NCBI GenBank assembly: GCA_013289045.1
Contig: JABDAU010000026.1
Location: 1,343-44,006 of the forward strand
Source of the DNA: Bacteroidota bacterium
GTDB taxonomy: Bacteria > Bacteroidota > Bacteroidia > Sphingobacteriales > Sphingobacteriaceae
Direction of reading: 5' to 3'
DNA length: 42,664 bases
A program made the translations under genes and the position numbers. The notes under the pieces were generated by a model. That model ran no database searches and was not told the origin of the DNA. It saw only the letters and a program-made list of their open reading frames with translations. Shown in pieces: positions 1-9,105 of the stretch; position 1 is the stretch's first letter; each line of letters begins with the position of its first letter.

Positions 1-1307
1 TTACCTGGTTTATCCGGGTGGAGATATTGGTGGGACTGGTAGGCGGTACCAGCTCTACCATATTGTTTATGGTTTTCGAGAACATCAGCTCGTTCCGCAT
101 TGTGTTGTACGGGTTGATCTCCTTCACCGGCATATTGGTTGGCCTGGAAATACCACTGCTGATGCGTATCCTGAAGGACAGGTTTGAATTTAAGGAGCTG
201 GTATCTAAAATATTCACCTTCGATTACATTGGTGCATTGATCGCATCGTTAGTCTTCCCGCTTTTGCTTATTCCATACCTGGGATTGATCAAAACCGCCT
301 ATTTGTTCGGCATGCTGAATGTATTGGTAGCGCTGGTGGCGTGTATCATGTTCAAAGATGAAGTAAAGGGTGTGAAATACCTGAAGAGCGCCGCTATCAT
401 AACCTTGCTGGGCCTGCTTGCCGGATTTATTTATTCGGAAAGGATAACCAGCTTATCCGAAAGCCTTACTTACAGCGATCCTATCATATTTTCCGAAAGC
501 ACGCCTTACCAGCGCATCATCATTACCAAAAAAGGCCGTGACCTGCGCCTGTTCCTCAATGGCAACCTGCAGTTCAGCTCTGTTGACGAATATCGCTATC
601 ACGAGGCGCTAATCCACCCGGTTTTGCAGGCCTTGCCCAACGCGAAACACATATTGGTAATGGGCGGCGGTGATGGTCTGGCGGTCCGCGAAATATTGAA
701 ATACCCGCAGATCGAAACCGTAACGCTGGTCGATCTCGATAAGGAAATGACGCGACTGTTCCGCTCCAACGATATGCTGGTGAGGCTGAATAAACGTTCT
801 TTACTATCACCCAAAGTAACCGTCATCAATGCCGATGCTTTTTCATGGGCGAGGGCGCAGCAGCGTACCTTTGATGCGATCATTATAGACTTTCCCGACC
901 CGTCCAATTATTCGGTAGGTAAGTTGTATACCAACACGTTTTATGGGGTGGTAAAGCATTTGCTCAGCCCTGACGGCATTATGGTGGTGCAATCGACGTC
1001 ACCCTTTGTAGCGCCAAAATCTTACTGGACGGTTGACAGAACTTTACAGTCAGTCGGTTTCCATACTGTTCCCTATCACGATTATGTACCATCATTCGGC
1101 GAATGGGGTTACATCATGGCGATGCGCCAATCGGTGTATCATGTTCCCGATCATTACGTTGCGGGCTTAAAATTTATGTCGAAACCATGCCTGGAGCAGA
1201 TGTTGTTTTTCCCGAAGGATATGGCCCGCATCCCGGCGCAGGTTAACCGGCTGGATAACCAGATATTGGTAAAATACTTTGAAGATGAGTGGTCAACCGT
1301 TCAATAA
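1..1307 (+). CDS. Membrane-anchored spermidine synthase-like protein (5' partial)
   Basis: The frame is open to the first base (codons from position 3), so the gene starts upstream; the GTG at 18 is only an internal codon. The visible N-terminal third is hydrophobic with about four to five membrane segments. It is followed by a soluble Rossmann methyltransferase-fold domain of the spermidine synthase family (PF01564). The S-adenosyl-binding loop MGGGDGLAVREIL lies near nt 660-700, the acidic VDLDKEM at the end of the next strand near 730-750, and DFPDPSNYSVGKLYTN with the family's DxxDP element near 890-935. These fused membrane forms are common in bacteria, and their real product (polyamine or other aminopropyl acceptor) is mostly untested. 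The gene overlaps the next by 23 nt, so translation is probably coupled. Confidence 0.85.
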   Translation, partial: TWFIRVEILVGLVGGTSSTILFMVFENISSFRIVLYGLISFTGILVGLEIPLLMRILKDRFEFKELVSKIFTFDYIGALIASLVFPLLLIPYLGLIKTAYLFGMLNVLVALVACIMFKDEVKGVKYLKSAAIITLLGLLAGFIYSERITSLSESLTYSDPIIFSESTPYQRIIITKKGRDLRLFLNGNLQFSSVDEYRYHEALIHPVLQALPNAKHILVMGGGDGLAVREILKYPQIETVTLVDLDKEMTRLFRSNDMLVRLNKRSLLSPKVTVINADAFSWARAQQRTFDAIIIDFPDPSNYSVGKLYTNTFYGVVKHLLSPDGIMVVQSTSPFVAPKSYWTVDRTLQSVGFHTVPYHDYVPSFGEWGYIMAMRQSVYHVPDHYVAGLKFMSKPCLEQMLFFPKDMARIPAQVNRLDNQILVKYFEDEWSTVQ

Positions 1308-2949
1308 GGAAAATATTGGCCGCCGCTCATTTTTGCTACGCGCAGGGCTGGTTACCGCCGGGATATTCTTTAGCGGCTGCCTGCGGCGTATCGGCGGTCG
1401 CAAAAGCGAATACGAACATATACAAGGCAATTTAAGAGGGCCTAATGCCAAAGCCGGGCACATGCTGCGCGATAAAATGCCTTTACCTTTATCATCCCGA
1501 CAGGAAAATGTCAAAACACTGATCATTGGCGGTGGTATTTCCGGGTTGTCCGCAGCGAGATGGCTAAAGAAGAATGGCGAGACCGATTTTAAGCTAATTG
1601 AATTAGAAGACCATACCGGCGGCAATGCTTATTTCGGCAGTAATGCGGTTTCTAAATATCCGTTGGGGGCGCATTATATTACACTCATCAATAACGAAGA
1701 TCAGCAACTTATCGACTTTTTGCACGAAACCCAGGTGATCACCCACTTTGATGAGCAGGGCCTGCCATTTTACAATGAGTATTATTTGGTTTTCGACCCG
1801 GAAGAACGGCTGCTGATCAATGGCCACTGGCAAAGCGGTGTCGTTCCCGATTTTGGCGTGCCTGATACTGAGCGTAAACAGATCGAGCGCTTTTTTAAAC
1901 TGGTCACCCAATATCAAAACACCAAAGGCAGCGATGGTAAATATGCTTTCAATATACCGATAGATGAAAGCTCGGCCGATGAGCAATACAGGCAACTGGA
2001 TAACCTGTCGTTTACGAAATTTCTCCATAACCATGGTTTTGATTCATCCTACCTGCTGTGGTATCTTGATTACTGTTGTAAGGATGACTATGGCCGCCAT
2101 GCCAAAGACGTTTCAGCCTGGGCAGGTATGCATTATTTTTGTTCAAGACGGGGTAAAGCGGTTAATGCAGAGCCAAATTCAGCCATTACCTGGCCCGAGG
2201 GCAACGGCTGGCTCATGAAGCAATTGCGCAGCACGGTAAGCGATCATATCCTTACTTCGCATATGGCCTGCGATATCCGTTTGCAAAGCGATGGGGTAGA
2301 AGTGAAGGTATACGACCACTCCACCAACAACACTTATACCTGCAAGGCTGAGCAGGTAATATTGGCGTCGCCGCAATTTGTTAACCAAAAAATATTGAAC
2401 GGGATAGACAGGCTCGGAGTTGATTACAGCAAAATGAATTATTCGCCATGGCTTATTGCCAACATTACCGTAAATAACCTGCCAACTTCAGAGAAGGGCA
2501 TGGTGCTTTGCTGGGATAATGTAGCTTACGGTCAGCCATCTGTGGGTTATGTAAATGCCAACCAGCAGGATATTAAATTGATCGAGGAGAAAAAGGTGAT
2601 CACCTATTACCTGCCGCTGTGCGATAAAGAACCTCGTTTATCACGCCTGGCGGCCTATACACGCACTTACGATCAGTGGCTGGATATTGTGATTCCCGAG
2701 ATGGAACAGATGCACCCGGGCATTACCCCGCACATTGATCATATCGACCTATGGCTTTGGGGCCACGGAATGATCGGCCCGGCAACCGGTTACGTTTGGG
2801 GCGAAACCCGCAAACAGGCAAAACAACCGGTAGGCGACAGGCTATATTTTGCCCATACCGACCTTAGCGGCATATCACTGTTCGAAGAAGCATTTCACCA
2901 GGGTATTAATGCCGCGCAGCATATCATCGATAAAAAGCATGCAAGCTAA
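1285..2949 (+). CDS. Tat-type FAD-dependent amine oxidoreductase family protein
   Basis: The protein is about 554 aa. I chose the ATG at 1285 over the upstream TTG at 1279. A twin-arginine signal (GRRSFLLRAGLVTAGIFFSGC) ends in a lipobox-like Cys, suggesting export of a folded flavoprotein that is then lipid-anchored. The dinucleotide-binding motif GGGISG is at residues 82-87, followed by an acidic strand end (ELEDHTGGNA) as in flavin amine oxidases (PF01593). The C-terminus, DLSGISLFEEAFHQGINAA, matches the FAD-contacting end of that family. Its substrate is unknown. Position directly after a spermidine-synthase-like gene, overlapping it, makes a polyamine or polyamine-derived substrate a reasonable inference. 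It also overlaps the next gene by 11 nt, which marks a three-gene operon. Confidence 0.8.
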   Translation: MSGQPFNKENIGRRSFLLRAGLVTAGIFFSGCLRRIGGRKSEYEHIQGNLRGPNAKAGHMLRDKMPLPLSSRQENVKTLIIGGGISGLSAARWLKKNGETDFKLIELEDHTGGNAYFGSNAVSKYPLGAHYITLINNEDQQLIDFLHETQVITHFDEQGLPFYNEYYLVFDPEERLLINGHWQSGVVPDFGVPDTERKQIERFFKLVTQYQNTKGSDGKYAFNIPIDESSADEQYRQLDNLSFTKFLHNHGFDSSYLLWYLDYCCKDDYGRHAKDVSAWAGMHYFCSRRGKAVNAEPNSAITWPEGNGWLMKQLRSTVSDHILTSHMACDIRLQSDGVEVKVYDHSTNNTYTCKAEQVILASPQFVNQKILNGIDRLGVDYSKMNYSPWLIANITVNNLPTSEKGMVLCWDNVAYGQPSVGYVNANQQDIKLIEEKKVITYYLPLCDKEPRLSRLAAYTRTYDQWLDIVIPEMEQMHPGITPHIDHIDLWLWGHGMIGPATGYVWGETRKQAKQPVGDRLYFAHTDLSGISLFEEAFHQGINAAQHIIDKKHAS

Positions 2950-4018
2950 AAGCAACACGCAGCCATGGATCGGTAACCGGTTGGTGGAAAGTATATTTAT
3001 ACTTTCGCCTCCGTTTGTCGCGCTGTTGGTTGTGACGCTTTTCCCGGCGGTTTTCAAAAATTCCGACCAGATGCCGGTGGCCTATTGGGTCATCCTCATC
3101 GTGATGATCGATGTGGCGCATGTGTACAGCACGTTGTTCCGCACTTATTTTAATCCGTCTGCCTTCAGGCAGCAACATCCGCTGTTTATCGCTATTCCCA
3201 TATTTTGCTATATCGGCGGGGTGCTTTTATACCTTTACAGTGGCGGCCTTTTCTGGCGGGCGCTGGCATACCTTGCTGTTTTTCACTTTATCAGGCAGCA
3301 ATATGGTTTTATGCGTATCTATTCCCGCAAGGAAAACCAGGGTAGGATTGCAGGGTGCATCGATACGATAGCGATCTATACATCCACCATATATCCTTTG
3401 CTTTACTGGCATTTTGCAGGCATTCACAAAAATTTCAACTGGTTTGTTGACGGCGATTTTATGTTGGGAAGATCTGAATTAATATTAACCATCAGCTATT
3501 GGGTCTATCTGTTCGTAATAGCAGCGTATGCTGTTAAAGAAACCGGGCTCAGTTTTAAAAACCGCAGCTTTAATGTGCCCAAAAACCTGCTCGTAGCCGG
3601 CACGTTCCTCTCGTGGTATTTTGGCATCGTATATTACAATGGCGATATGGCATTTACCACGCTCAATGTGGTTTCGCACGGCATCCCTTATATGGCGCTG
3701 GTATGGCTTAACGAGCGCAAACGTTACCAGACTTCCGGCGAAAAGAAAACTACCCTGCTGCGACTTACATTTAATACCTACGGCGGTGTCATCCTGTTCA
3801 CCGGCCTGCTCATCCTGTTTGCCTATATTGAAGAGGGCTTGTGGGATGGATTGATTTGGAAGGAGCATGGCAATTTTTTCCGGGTGTTTTCATTGCTCCC
3901 GGCCGTTAGCACCAATTTATTGCTGGCGATGCTCGTACCATTGCTAGCACTGCCGCAATCCACGCATTATGTGCTCGACGGTTTCATCTGGAAACTGCGG
4001 AAGAAAGCGCTTAACTAA
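2939..4018 (+). CDS. Polytopic membrane protein of unknown function, His-rich motifs
   Basis: A protein of about 359 aa. I chose the ATG at 2939, which overlaps the stop of the preceding oxidoreductase by 11 nt; the longer reading frame upstream lies inside that gene. It has roughly nine to ten hydrophobic segments. Conserved-looking polar motifs sit near membrane edges: HVYSTLFRTYF, FHFIRQQYGFMRIYSRKE, NVVSHGIPYMALVW and, near the C-terminus, PQSTHYVLDGFIWKLRKK. Several histidines and acidic residues at such positions recall integral-membrane metal or lipid-modifying enzymes, but I do not recognise a named family. Its context (third gene of an overlapping operon with an aminopropyltransferase-like and an amine-oxidase-like protein) suggests one envelope pathway. 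Confidence 0.75.
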   Translation: MQAKSNTQPWIGNRLVESIFILSPPFVALLVVTLFPAVFKNSDQMPVAYWVILIVMIDVAHVYSTLFRTYFNPSAFRQQHPLFIAIPIFCYIGGVLLYLYSGGLFWRALAYLAVFHFIRQQYGFMRIYSRKENQGRIAGCIDTIAIYTSTIYPLLYWHFAGIHKNFNWFVDGDFMLGRSELILTISYWVYLFVIAAYAVKETGLSFKNRSFNVPKNLLVAGTFLSWYFGIVYYNGDMAFTTLNVVSHGIPYMALVWLNERKRYQTSGEKKTTLLRLTFNTYGGVILFTGLLILFAYIEEGLWDGLIWKEHGNFFRVFSLLPAVSTNLLLAMLVPLLALPQSTHYVLDGFIWKLRKKALN

Positions 4019-4035
4019 ATAGCGATACAAATTCA

Positions 4036-5868
4036 CTACATCAAATCCATCACCAGTTCTCCTGAAGCGGGCACCGTAACGGTTTGCCTGATATCGAAGA
4101 TCTGCCCGGTTAAAACGTCGATTCCCTTGGTATAAGTTCCCGTAACATCGCTAAAGCGCTTCATCTGGATGGTTTTGTCGGTGGATGTGCCGTTTAGCAT
4201 TACAAGCACTACGTGTTTACCCTTAATACGTGCGTAAACATATACATTACTACGACTGGGCGTATAATGTACCAGCGTTCCCTGGGTTACAGCCAAACTG
4301 GTTTTACGCCAGTGCAACAGTATTTGCAGGTAATCCCAGGCCTCATTTTGCGTAGGTGTGCGGCCTTTTCGTGTAAATGCATTGGTTGTATCACCCGGCC
4401 AGCCGCCCGGGAAATCCTTACGTAAACGGCCATCGCCTTGCTCCTTTGTACCGGTCATTGCTATCTCGGTTCCATAAAATATTTCGGGGATGCCGCGCAT
4501 GGTGAGCAAAAAGGCGAGCCCTTGCTTGTATCTTTTCAGATCAGTATCACCCTCACGATTAAAGCGGCTCATATCGTGGTTATCCAGGAAGATCAATAGG
4601 CCGTATGGATCAGGATAGAGAAAATCCTGTGCAATTTCTTCGTAAATATCATTCAGGTAATGGCTTTCGACTTTGGTATCGAACCCTTTCTGGCAAACAA
4701 AAGTGAGCGGAAAATCCATCGATGTTTTGAGATACGAATTCTTATTATCCAGCTTTGAATTCGCCTGCCACCAAGCCGGAGAACCTGATTTATTATACCA
4801 CGTTTCGCCTGTAATGTTGAAATCGGGATATTCATTATAAACCGCTTTACACCAGCGCGAAAGGAAATCAAAATCCATATACGAGTAAGTATCCTGCCTG
4901 ATGCCGTCTATACGGGCATATTCTATCCACCAGATGCTGTTTTGGATGAGGTATGTGGCCAAATGCGGGTTGCGCTGATTCAGATCGGGCATTCCGCGTG
5001 AGAACCATCCATCCAAAAATTGATCGCGTTCTGTTTTAGAGGCGTGGATATCCATTGCCGAGATGGTATTGCCGGTAGTTTGTACAAACTTGGCGCTGTC
5101 GTTGATCCAGTCTTTTGTCGGCAGATCGTTCATCCACCAATGTGAGCTGCCGCAATGGTTAAATACCATATCCATCACCATTTTCAAGCCCTTTTTATGC
5201 CCGGCCCTAACCAAATCGCGAAATTCATCATTCGTGCCAAAGCGCGGGTCCATTTTATAATAGTCGGTAATGGCGTAGCCATGATATGATCCGCCACGAA
5301 TGCGGTTTTCCTGCGTAGGGTTGAGCCAAATGGTGGTGATGCCCAGGTCTTTCAGGTAATCCAGATGTTGTACCACACCTGCCAGATCGCCGCCATGGCG
5401 CGCGTTGGGGTTTTGGCGGTTTACTACCACACTGTCCAGGTTGTCGTTATTGGTATTGCCGTTGGCAAAGCGATCGGGCGTGATAAGATACAATACATCA
5501 GTTGCGTTAAAGCCCAGGGCGCCGGTCTCTCGGTTACGTGCCCACAAAGGATAATTGTAAACCATCTTTTCATTGCCTGCTGTAAAATGCAGTGCCACGT
5601 TGCCTGGTTTGGCGCCTGCGGCAATATCGAGGTAGATGAACAGGTAATTGGGGTTATCCGTTTTATCCACTTCTGCTATCTTCACTCCCGGATAGGTCAT
5701 TGTAAGTTTGGCCTTGCCAATGCCCGGCCCGTAAACCATCACCTGCAGGCGGTGATTCTTCATTCCAACCCACCAATTGGCGGGCTCTACACGTGTAATA
5801 TTAATGGCTTTTGCCATCGGCGACATTAATAAAGCGAATGCAAGAAGGATGAGTGTGTTTTTACGCAT
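4036..5868 (-). CDS. GH13 cyclomaltodextrinase/neopullulanase-type amylase (SusA-like)
   Basis: A 610-aa secreted enzyme with signal peptide MRKNTLILLAFALLMSPMAKA. An N-terminal beta-sandwich (about residues 22-115, cyclomaltodextrinase-N type) is followed by a GH13 TIM barrel and a C-terminal beta domain. The four GH13 regions are intact: D233-x4-H238 (DMVFNH), nucleophile D326 in GIRQDTY, acid/base E355 in TGETWYN, and D432 in FLDNHDMSRF. It would hydrolyse alpha-1,4/1,6 glucans or maltodextrins in the periplasm. It is the second gene of a minus-strand pair, 5 nt behind another GH13, so both are probably on one transcript. Length and domain order fit Bacteroidota SusA/neopullulanase proteins, but no SusC/D/E/F genes adjoin it. 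Confidence 0.92.
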   Translation of the reverse strand: MRKNTLILLAFALLMSPMAKAINITRVEPANWWVGMKNHRLQVMVYGPGIGKAKLTMTYPGVKIAEVDKTDNPNYLFIYLDIAAGAKPGNVALHFTAGNEKMVYNYPLWARNRETGALGFNATDVLYLITPDRFANGNTNNDNLDSVVVNRQNPNARHGGDLAGVVQHLDYLKDLGITTIWLNPTQENRIRGGSYHGYAITDYYKMDPRFGTNDEFRDLVRAGHKKGLKMVMDMVFNHCGSSHWWMNDLPTKDWINDSAKFVQTTGNTISAMDIHASKTERDQFLDGWFSRGMPDLNQRNPHLATYLIQNSIWWIEYARIDGIRQDTYSYMDFDFLSRWCKAVYNEYPDFNITGETWYNKSGSPAWWQANSKLDNKNSYLKTSMDFPLTFVCQKGFDTKVESHYLNDIYEEIAQDFLYPDPYGLLIFLDNHDMSRFNREGDTDLKRYKQGLAFLLTMRGIPEIFYGTEIAMTGTKEQGDGRLRKDFPGGWPGDTTNAFTRKGRTPTQNEAWDYLQILLHWRKTSLAVTQGTLVHYTPSRSNVYVYARIKGKHVVLVMLNGTSTDKTIQMKRFSDVTGTYTKGIDVLTGQIFDIRQTVTVPASGELVMDLM

Positions 5869-5873
5869 GTCTT

Positions 5874-7241
5874 TTAATTTTTAAATACGAGGTAGGTATA
5901 TGGAGCAAGGTCAATAGAATTGTTCAATTGGCTTTTTTCGCCTGTAAATACATTTTTCCACCTGGTGCCTGCAAGGTTTGCAGACAGGCTGAACGTAACG
6001 GGTTTATTCCTCAGGTTTGAAAGTACGAGTACTTTTTTATCGCCAAGCTGTTTTACAAAGGCGCAGACATCGGCATTGCTAAAAGCGCCTAAAGTTCCGC
6101 GCCGGATGACCTCGCTTTTATTTCTAAAGGCAAGGATCTTTTTGTATTCGCCGGTAAGCTGCGGGTTGGGCGTCCAGTCGACCTTGCTTTTGGTGAATGG
6201 AAATTTAAGCTGCGTTTGCATACCCACTTCCTGCCCATCGTATATAAACGGAATGCCCTGCATATAAGCCACGATAACAAATGCTGCCACGGAACCACGC
6301 TCACCGCCAAACAGTTTCAAAGGTGTGCCATCAGAGCTGTTCACATCATGATTGGTCAGGTATCGCGCCATTTGCTGACCTTCGGAAGCATATTTATATT
6401 CGTCGGTATTGATGCTGTCGATAGATGTTACAGGCTTTCCTCGTCCATAAACTCTTTTCAGGTTGCCATAAAATTTGAATCCGAAATTAAAATCGAATCC
6501 ATCTGCAAACAGGTCCTTACGGTTCCCCTCAGCTAAAAACAGCAGCTTATGGCCTTTTATATTCCTAAGCGAATCAAGGGCCTGGATCCAGAAGTCAGCC
6601 GGCGGCCCATCGGCGTAATCGCAGCGGAAACCGTCAACATTGGCGGTAAGTACCCAATATTTCATGCTGTTGATCATGGCCAGCCGCATATCAGCGTTTT
6701 TAAAGTTCAGCTGCGCCACATCATTCCAATGAAAGCCCGGCGGACTGATGATCTTACCCAAACTATCCGTCATATACCACGATCTGTTTTTCATCCACAC
6801 ATTATCCCACGAGGTATGGTTGGCCACCCAGTCGAGCATTACGGCCATGCCCCTTTTATGCGCGCCGTTTATTAATGCCCGCAAGTCCTCGATCGTTCCG
6901 AAATCAGGATTTATAGCCCTGTAATCCCGTACGCAATAGGGAGAGTTGGTAGATTTAAGAATCCCCACGGGATAGATCGGCAAGAGATAAATGATATTAA
7001 CACCCAGCACTTTAATAGAATCCAGGCGTGGTATAATGCCCTTCAAATCGCCAGAAGGGCTAAATGAACGGATGTTTACCTGGTAAATAGCCGCATCGCG
7101 CCGGTCGGGTACCCCTTTAAATGGCTTGCCATATTGCGAGGCGCTGACCTGTATTGCTGCAGGGTCGGTTATTTGTGCCACAGCACATTTACTGTCGCAA
7201 AAAAATATGACGAGCAATAACGCGGGTAGTAATTTTCTCAT
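5874..7241 (-). CDS. GH13 alpha-amylase family protein, secreted
   Basis: A 455-aa alpha-amylase with a signal peptide (MRKLLPALLLVIFFCDSKC, then AVAQ). The catalytic barrel starts almost directly after it, without the extra N-domain of its downstream partner. GH13 motifs are visible: MLDWVANHTSWDNVW (region I), GFRCDYADG with nucleophile D208, FLAEGNRKDLF with E238, and YLTNHDVNSSDG with D299. It is likely a periplasmic or surface maltodextrin-active enzyme. It is the promoter-proximal gene of the two-gene GH13 operon and is preceded by a 145-nt leader holding a palindromic candidate operator (7266-7281). Confidence 0.9.
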   Translation of the reverse strand: MRKLLPALLLVIFFCDSKCAVAQITDPAAIQVSASQYGKPFKGVPDRRDAAIYQVNIRSFSPSGDLKGIIPRLDSIKVLGVNIIYLLPIYPVGILKSTNSPYCVRDYRAINPDFGTIEDLRALINGAHKRGMAVMLDWVANHTSWDNVWMKNRSWYMTDSLGKIISPPGFHWNDVAQLNFKNADMRLAMINSMKYWVLTANVDGFRCDYADGPPADFWIQALDSLRNIKGHKLLFLAEGNRKDLFADGFDFNFGFKFYGNLKRVYGRGKPVTSIDSINTDEYKYASEGQQMARYLTNHDVNSSDGTPLKLFGGERGSVAAFVIVAYMQGIPFIYDGQEVGMQTQLKFPFTKSKVDWTPNPQLTGEYKKILAFRNKSEVIRRGTLGAFSNADVCAFVKQLGDKKVLVLSNLRNKPVTFSLSANLAGTRWKNVFTGEKSQLNNSIDLAPYTYLVFKN

Positions 7242-7265
7242 TGAGTTGCTTTTAGTAATACTACT

Positions 7266-7281
7266 CCGGTATCGTTCCCGG
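7266..7281. promoter_or_regulatory. Candidate LacI-type operator before the GH13 pair
   Basis: CCGGTATCGTTCCCGG is an imperfect palindrome centred on CG (5 of 7 positions pair between half sites). It lies 25 nt from the start codon of the first amylase gene. A central CG with mirrored halves is typical of LacI/GalR family sites. It does not match the TTGCTAAAnCGnTTT motif found in the right part of the window. Its function is inferred. Confidence 0.4.
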
Positions 7282-7386
7282 AATATTATTGATCAATAGG
7301 CTTTTTTTATCGGCATACCAAGGTAAATAAAATTTAAAGAGCAATAAACTAACAATTTTGATACAAAAGCTTTTAATAAACCGTCT

Positions 7387-7875
7387 TTAATCAGGAAGAT
7401 ACTTTTTGGTAAGTTCAAGCAACAGGTTGCGGTCTTCTTTTGCTTCGTCAAAATTCTCCAGCAGTAACTGGCTGATCTCTGCATTATTTAAAGCACGGGC
7501 AACCATACGCAAAACCTGGAAGGAGGCTACCTCTGTACTTTCGATATTTTGGAGGTAGAACAGGATAGCCATGTCGCGCATTATGGCGTCATCTCTTTGC
7601 TCGTTAATTGCGTTGGCTGCTTCGTCCAGCAGGGCTTTTAGTCCGAGGCAGGGACCCATTTTTACATCTTCGCCCAGTTTTTTGAATATCTCGTCCATTC
7701 GGGCTATCTGTGTTTTTACATCATCCACGGTTTCGCAAATAGCCAGCCGGATATCCTTAAATTCAGCCCTTGTCACCAATTCCGGAAATCTATCTACAAT
7801 ATGTTGTTTTCCGCAATAGATCCGGCTCAGATGGTCGATGAAATAAGTTTTAAGTTGTTGGTAGTTGAGCGTCAT
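7387..7875 (-). CDS. DUF892 ferritin-like protein (YciE/YciF family)
   Basis: About 162 aa from the ATG at 7875; the longer frame would need a TTG at 7890. The N-terminus LKTYFIDHLSRIYCGKQHI fits the start of the DUF892 ferritin-like family (PF05974), followed by an amphipathic helical protein with ETVDDVKTQIARMDEIFKKLG and MGPCLGLKALLDEA, which align with the family's ET..QI.RL...F and C.GM.GL..E elements. Members are four-helix bundles linked to stress responses; metal binding is proposed but weakly established. The last helices are rich in charged residues. It is transcribed in the same direction as the GH13 pair but separated from it by 145 nt, and diverges from the transglutaminase gene. 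Confidence 0.8.
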   Translation of the reverse strand: MTLNYQQLKTYFIDHLSRIYCGKQHIVDRFPELVTRAEFKDIRLAICETVDDVKTQIARMDEIFKKLGEDVKMGPCLGLKALLDEAANAINEQRDDAIMRDMAILFYLQNIESTEVASFQVLRMVARALNNAEISQLLLENFDEAKEDRNLLLELTKKYLPD

Positions 7876-7998
7876 GGCTTTTAACAACAAAATTATGGAT
7901 ACTTAGTTTTGCAGCAATATTTTGGGCGATGGATTGAAAATGGTTTGAATTACTTATTTTAGCATGGAGATTATTGATTTAAATCCTTGTTGCAGTCA

Positions 7999-9090
7999 AT
8001 GGCCCGGCACAGAATCCTGATTATTCTATCCGTCCTGTTATGTCCATTTTGTCTTTTCGGGCAATCCAGGCCGGTTATGGATTATTCTAAAGCCGATACG
8101 CTGGCGCTGCACACCAAATACGACGGCGATATTAACCAACTTACCCGCCAGCTCACCAATCCCTTCAGCGACCCCACATTAAAAGCGAGGGCCATATTCA
8201 GATGGCTTACCGATAACATTGCTTACGACTGCAAATACTACAACAAATATGGCTACGAAGGCCGCGACCCCAAAACTTATAAATGCAACGACGATGACAG
8301 CGTAGGCTGCGACCTGAAGCGGGAGGCATGGGAAAATAGCTATATGAACCATGTGCTGGATGAGAAAAAGGGCGTTTGCCAGGCCTATGCCATGCTTTTT
8401 AAAAGGATGTGCAACCTTGCCGGGATAGATTGCGAGTTTGTATCGGGATATACCCGCACTGAAGATTACGAGGTAGGCACAGCGGGTGAACTCGATCATG
8501 CCTGGAATGCCGTACGGCTGAACGGCGTTTATTACCTGGTGGATGCAACCTGGGCTGCAGGCGGGGCCAGTAAAGACGAGGATAGCGGGAAGCTGAAAAA
8601 GTTTACCAAGCATTTTGACGATTACTATTGGCTAACTCCGCCGGAGGAGTTTGCAAGAAACCATTTCCCCGAGGAGCCGAAATGGGTGTTGATCAAAAAT
8701 TATACAAAGGACAAATTTTCACTTAACCCATATTACGAACCCGGCGTGATCAGCGACATTAAATTATTGGCGCCAACATCAGGTATCATCCGTACTAAAC
8801 GGGGCGACACGCTGAAGTTTAAGATCAATTATACTGCGAAAGTGCATCGTCTGCAGATCAATACCAATGCCTTCCGCAACCCGGATATATGGTATGACAA
8901 CTACATTACCAAACACAAATATGTAAAGGTGCTGGATACCTTTGCGATGAAAAAGCAGCAGTACATTAAATATAAACAAAATGGCGATACCTACGAGTTT
9001 GCCTACGTAGTTAAAGATTATAGCCTCGATTACCTGGAAGTGTTATTTGATTATCAGCGCGTAATGCGGTTTAAGGTGACTTACAGGTGA
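7999..9090 (+). CDS. Secreted transglutaminase-like (cysteine protease fold) protein
   Basis: About 363 aa from the ATG at 7999 (a TTG at 7987 is the alternative), with signal peptide MARHRILIILSVLLCPFCLFGQ. The transglutaminase-core triad is visible: C127 in GVCQAYAMLF, H167 in LDHAWNAV and D182 in LVDATWAAG. This fold (PF01841) in bacteria is usually proteolytic or peptide-amide active and periplasmic. The C-terminal half (about 240-363) is beta-rich and of unknown role. A Cys-rich stretch between residues 70 and 110 (YDCKYY, YKCNDDD, VGCDLK) lies just before the active-site Cys. It stands alone on +, converging with the next minus-strand gene. Confidence 0.82.
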   Translation: MARHRILIILSVLLCPFCLFGQSRPVMDYSKADTLALHTKYDGDINQLTRQLTNPFSDPTLKARAIFRWLTDNIAYDCKYYNKYGYEGRDPKTYKCNDDDSVGCDLKREAWENSYMNHVLDEKKGVCQAYAMLFKRMCNLAGIDCEFVSGYTRTEDYEVGTAGELDHAWNAVRLNGVYYLVDATWAAGGASKDEDSGKLKKFTKHFDDYYWLTPPEEFARNHFPEEPKWVLIKNYTKDKFSLNPYYEPGVISDIKLLAPTSGIIRTKRGDTLKFKINYTAKVHRLQINTNAFRNPDIWYDNYITKHKYVKVLDTFAMKKQQYIKYKQNGDTYEFAYVVKDYSLDYLEVLFDYQRVMRFKVTYR

Positions 9091-9105
9091 GCGATGGGGC
9101 TAATA

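Noticed and set aside
5365..5829. 154-codon plus-strand frame opposite the SusA-like gene
   Set aside because: Antisense to an intact GH13 enzyme with all catalytic motifs; no sign of independent function.
6070..6090. TTGCTAAAAGCG inside the GH13 gene as an operator copy
   Set aside because: It lies within coding sequence and lacks the nCGnTTT half; chance match.
7951..7970. TTTTAGCAT before the transglutaminase gene as another operator copy
   Set aside because: Only the GCTAAAA half is present on the minus strand; the central CG and the second half are missing, and the gene is unrelated to the locus.
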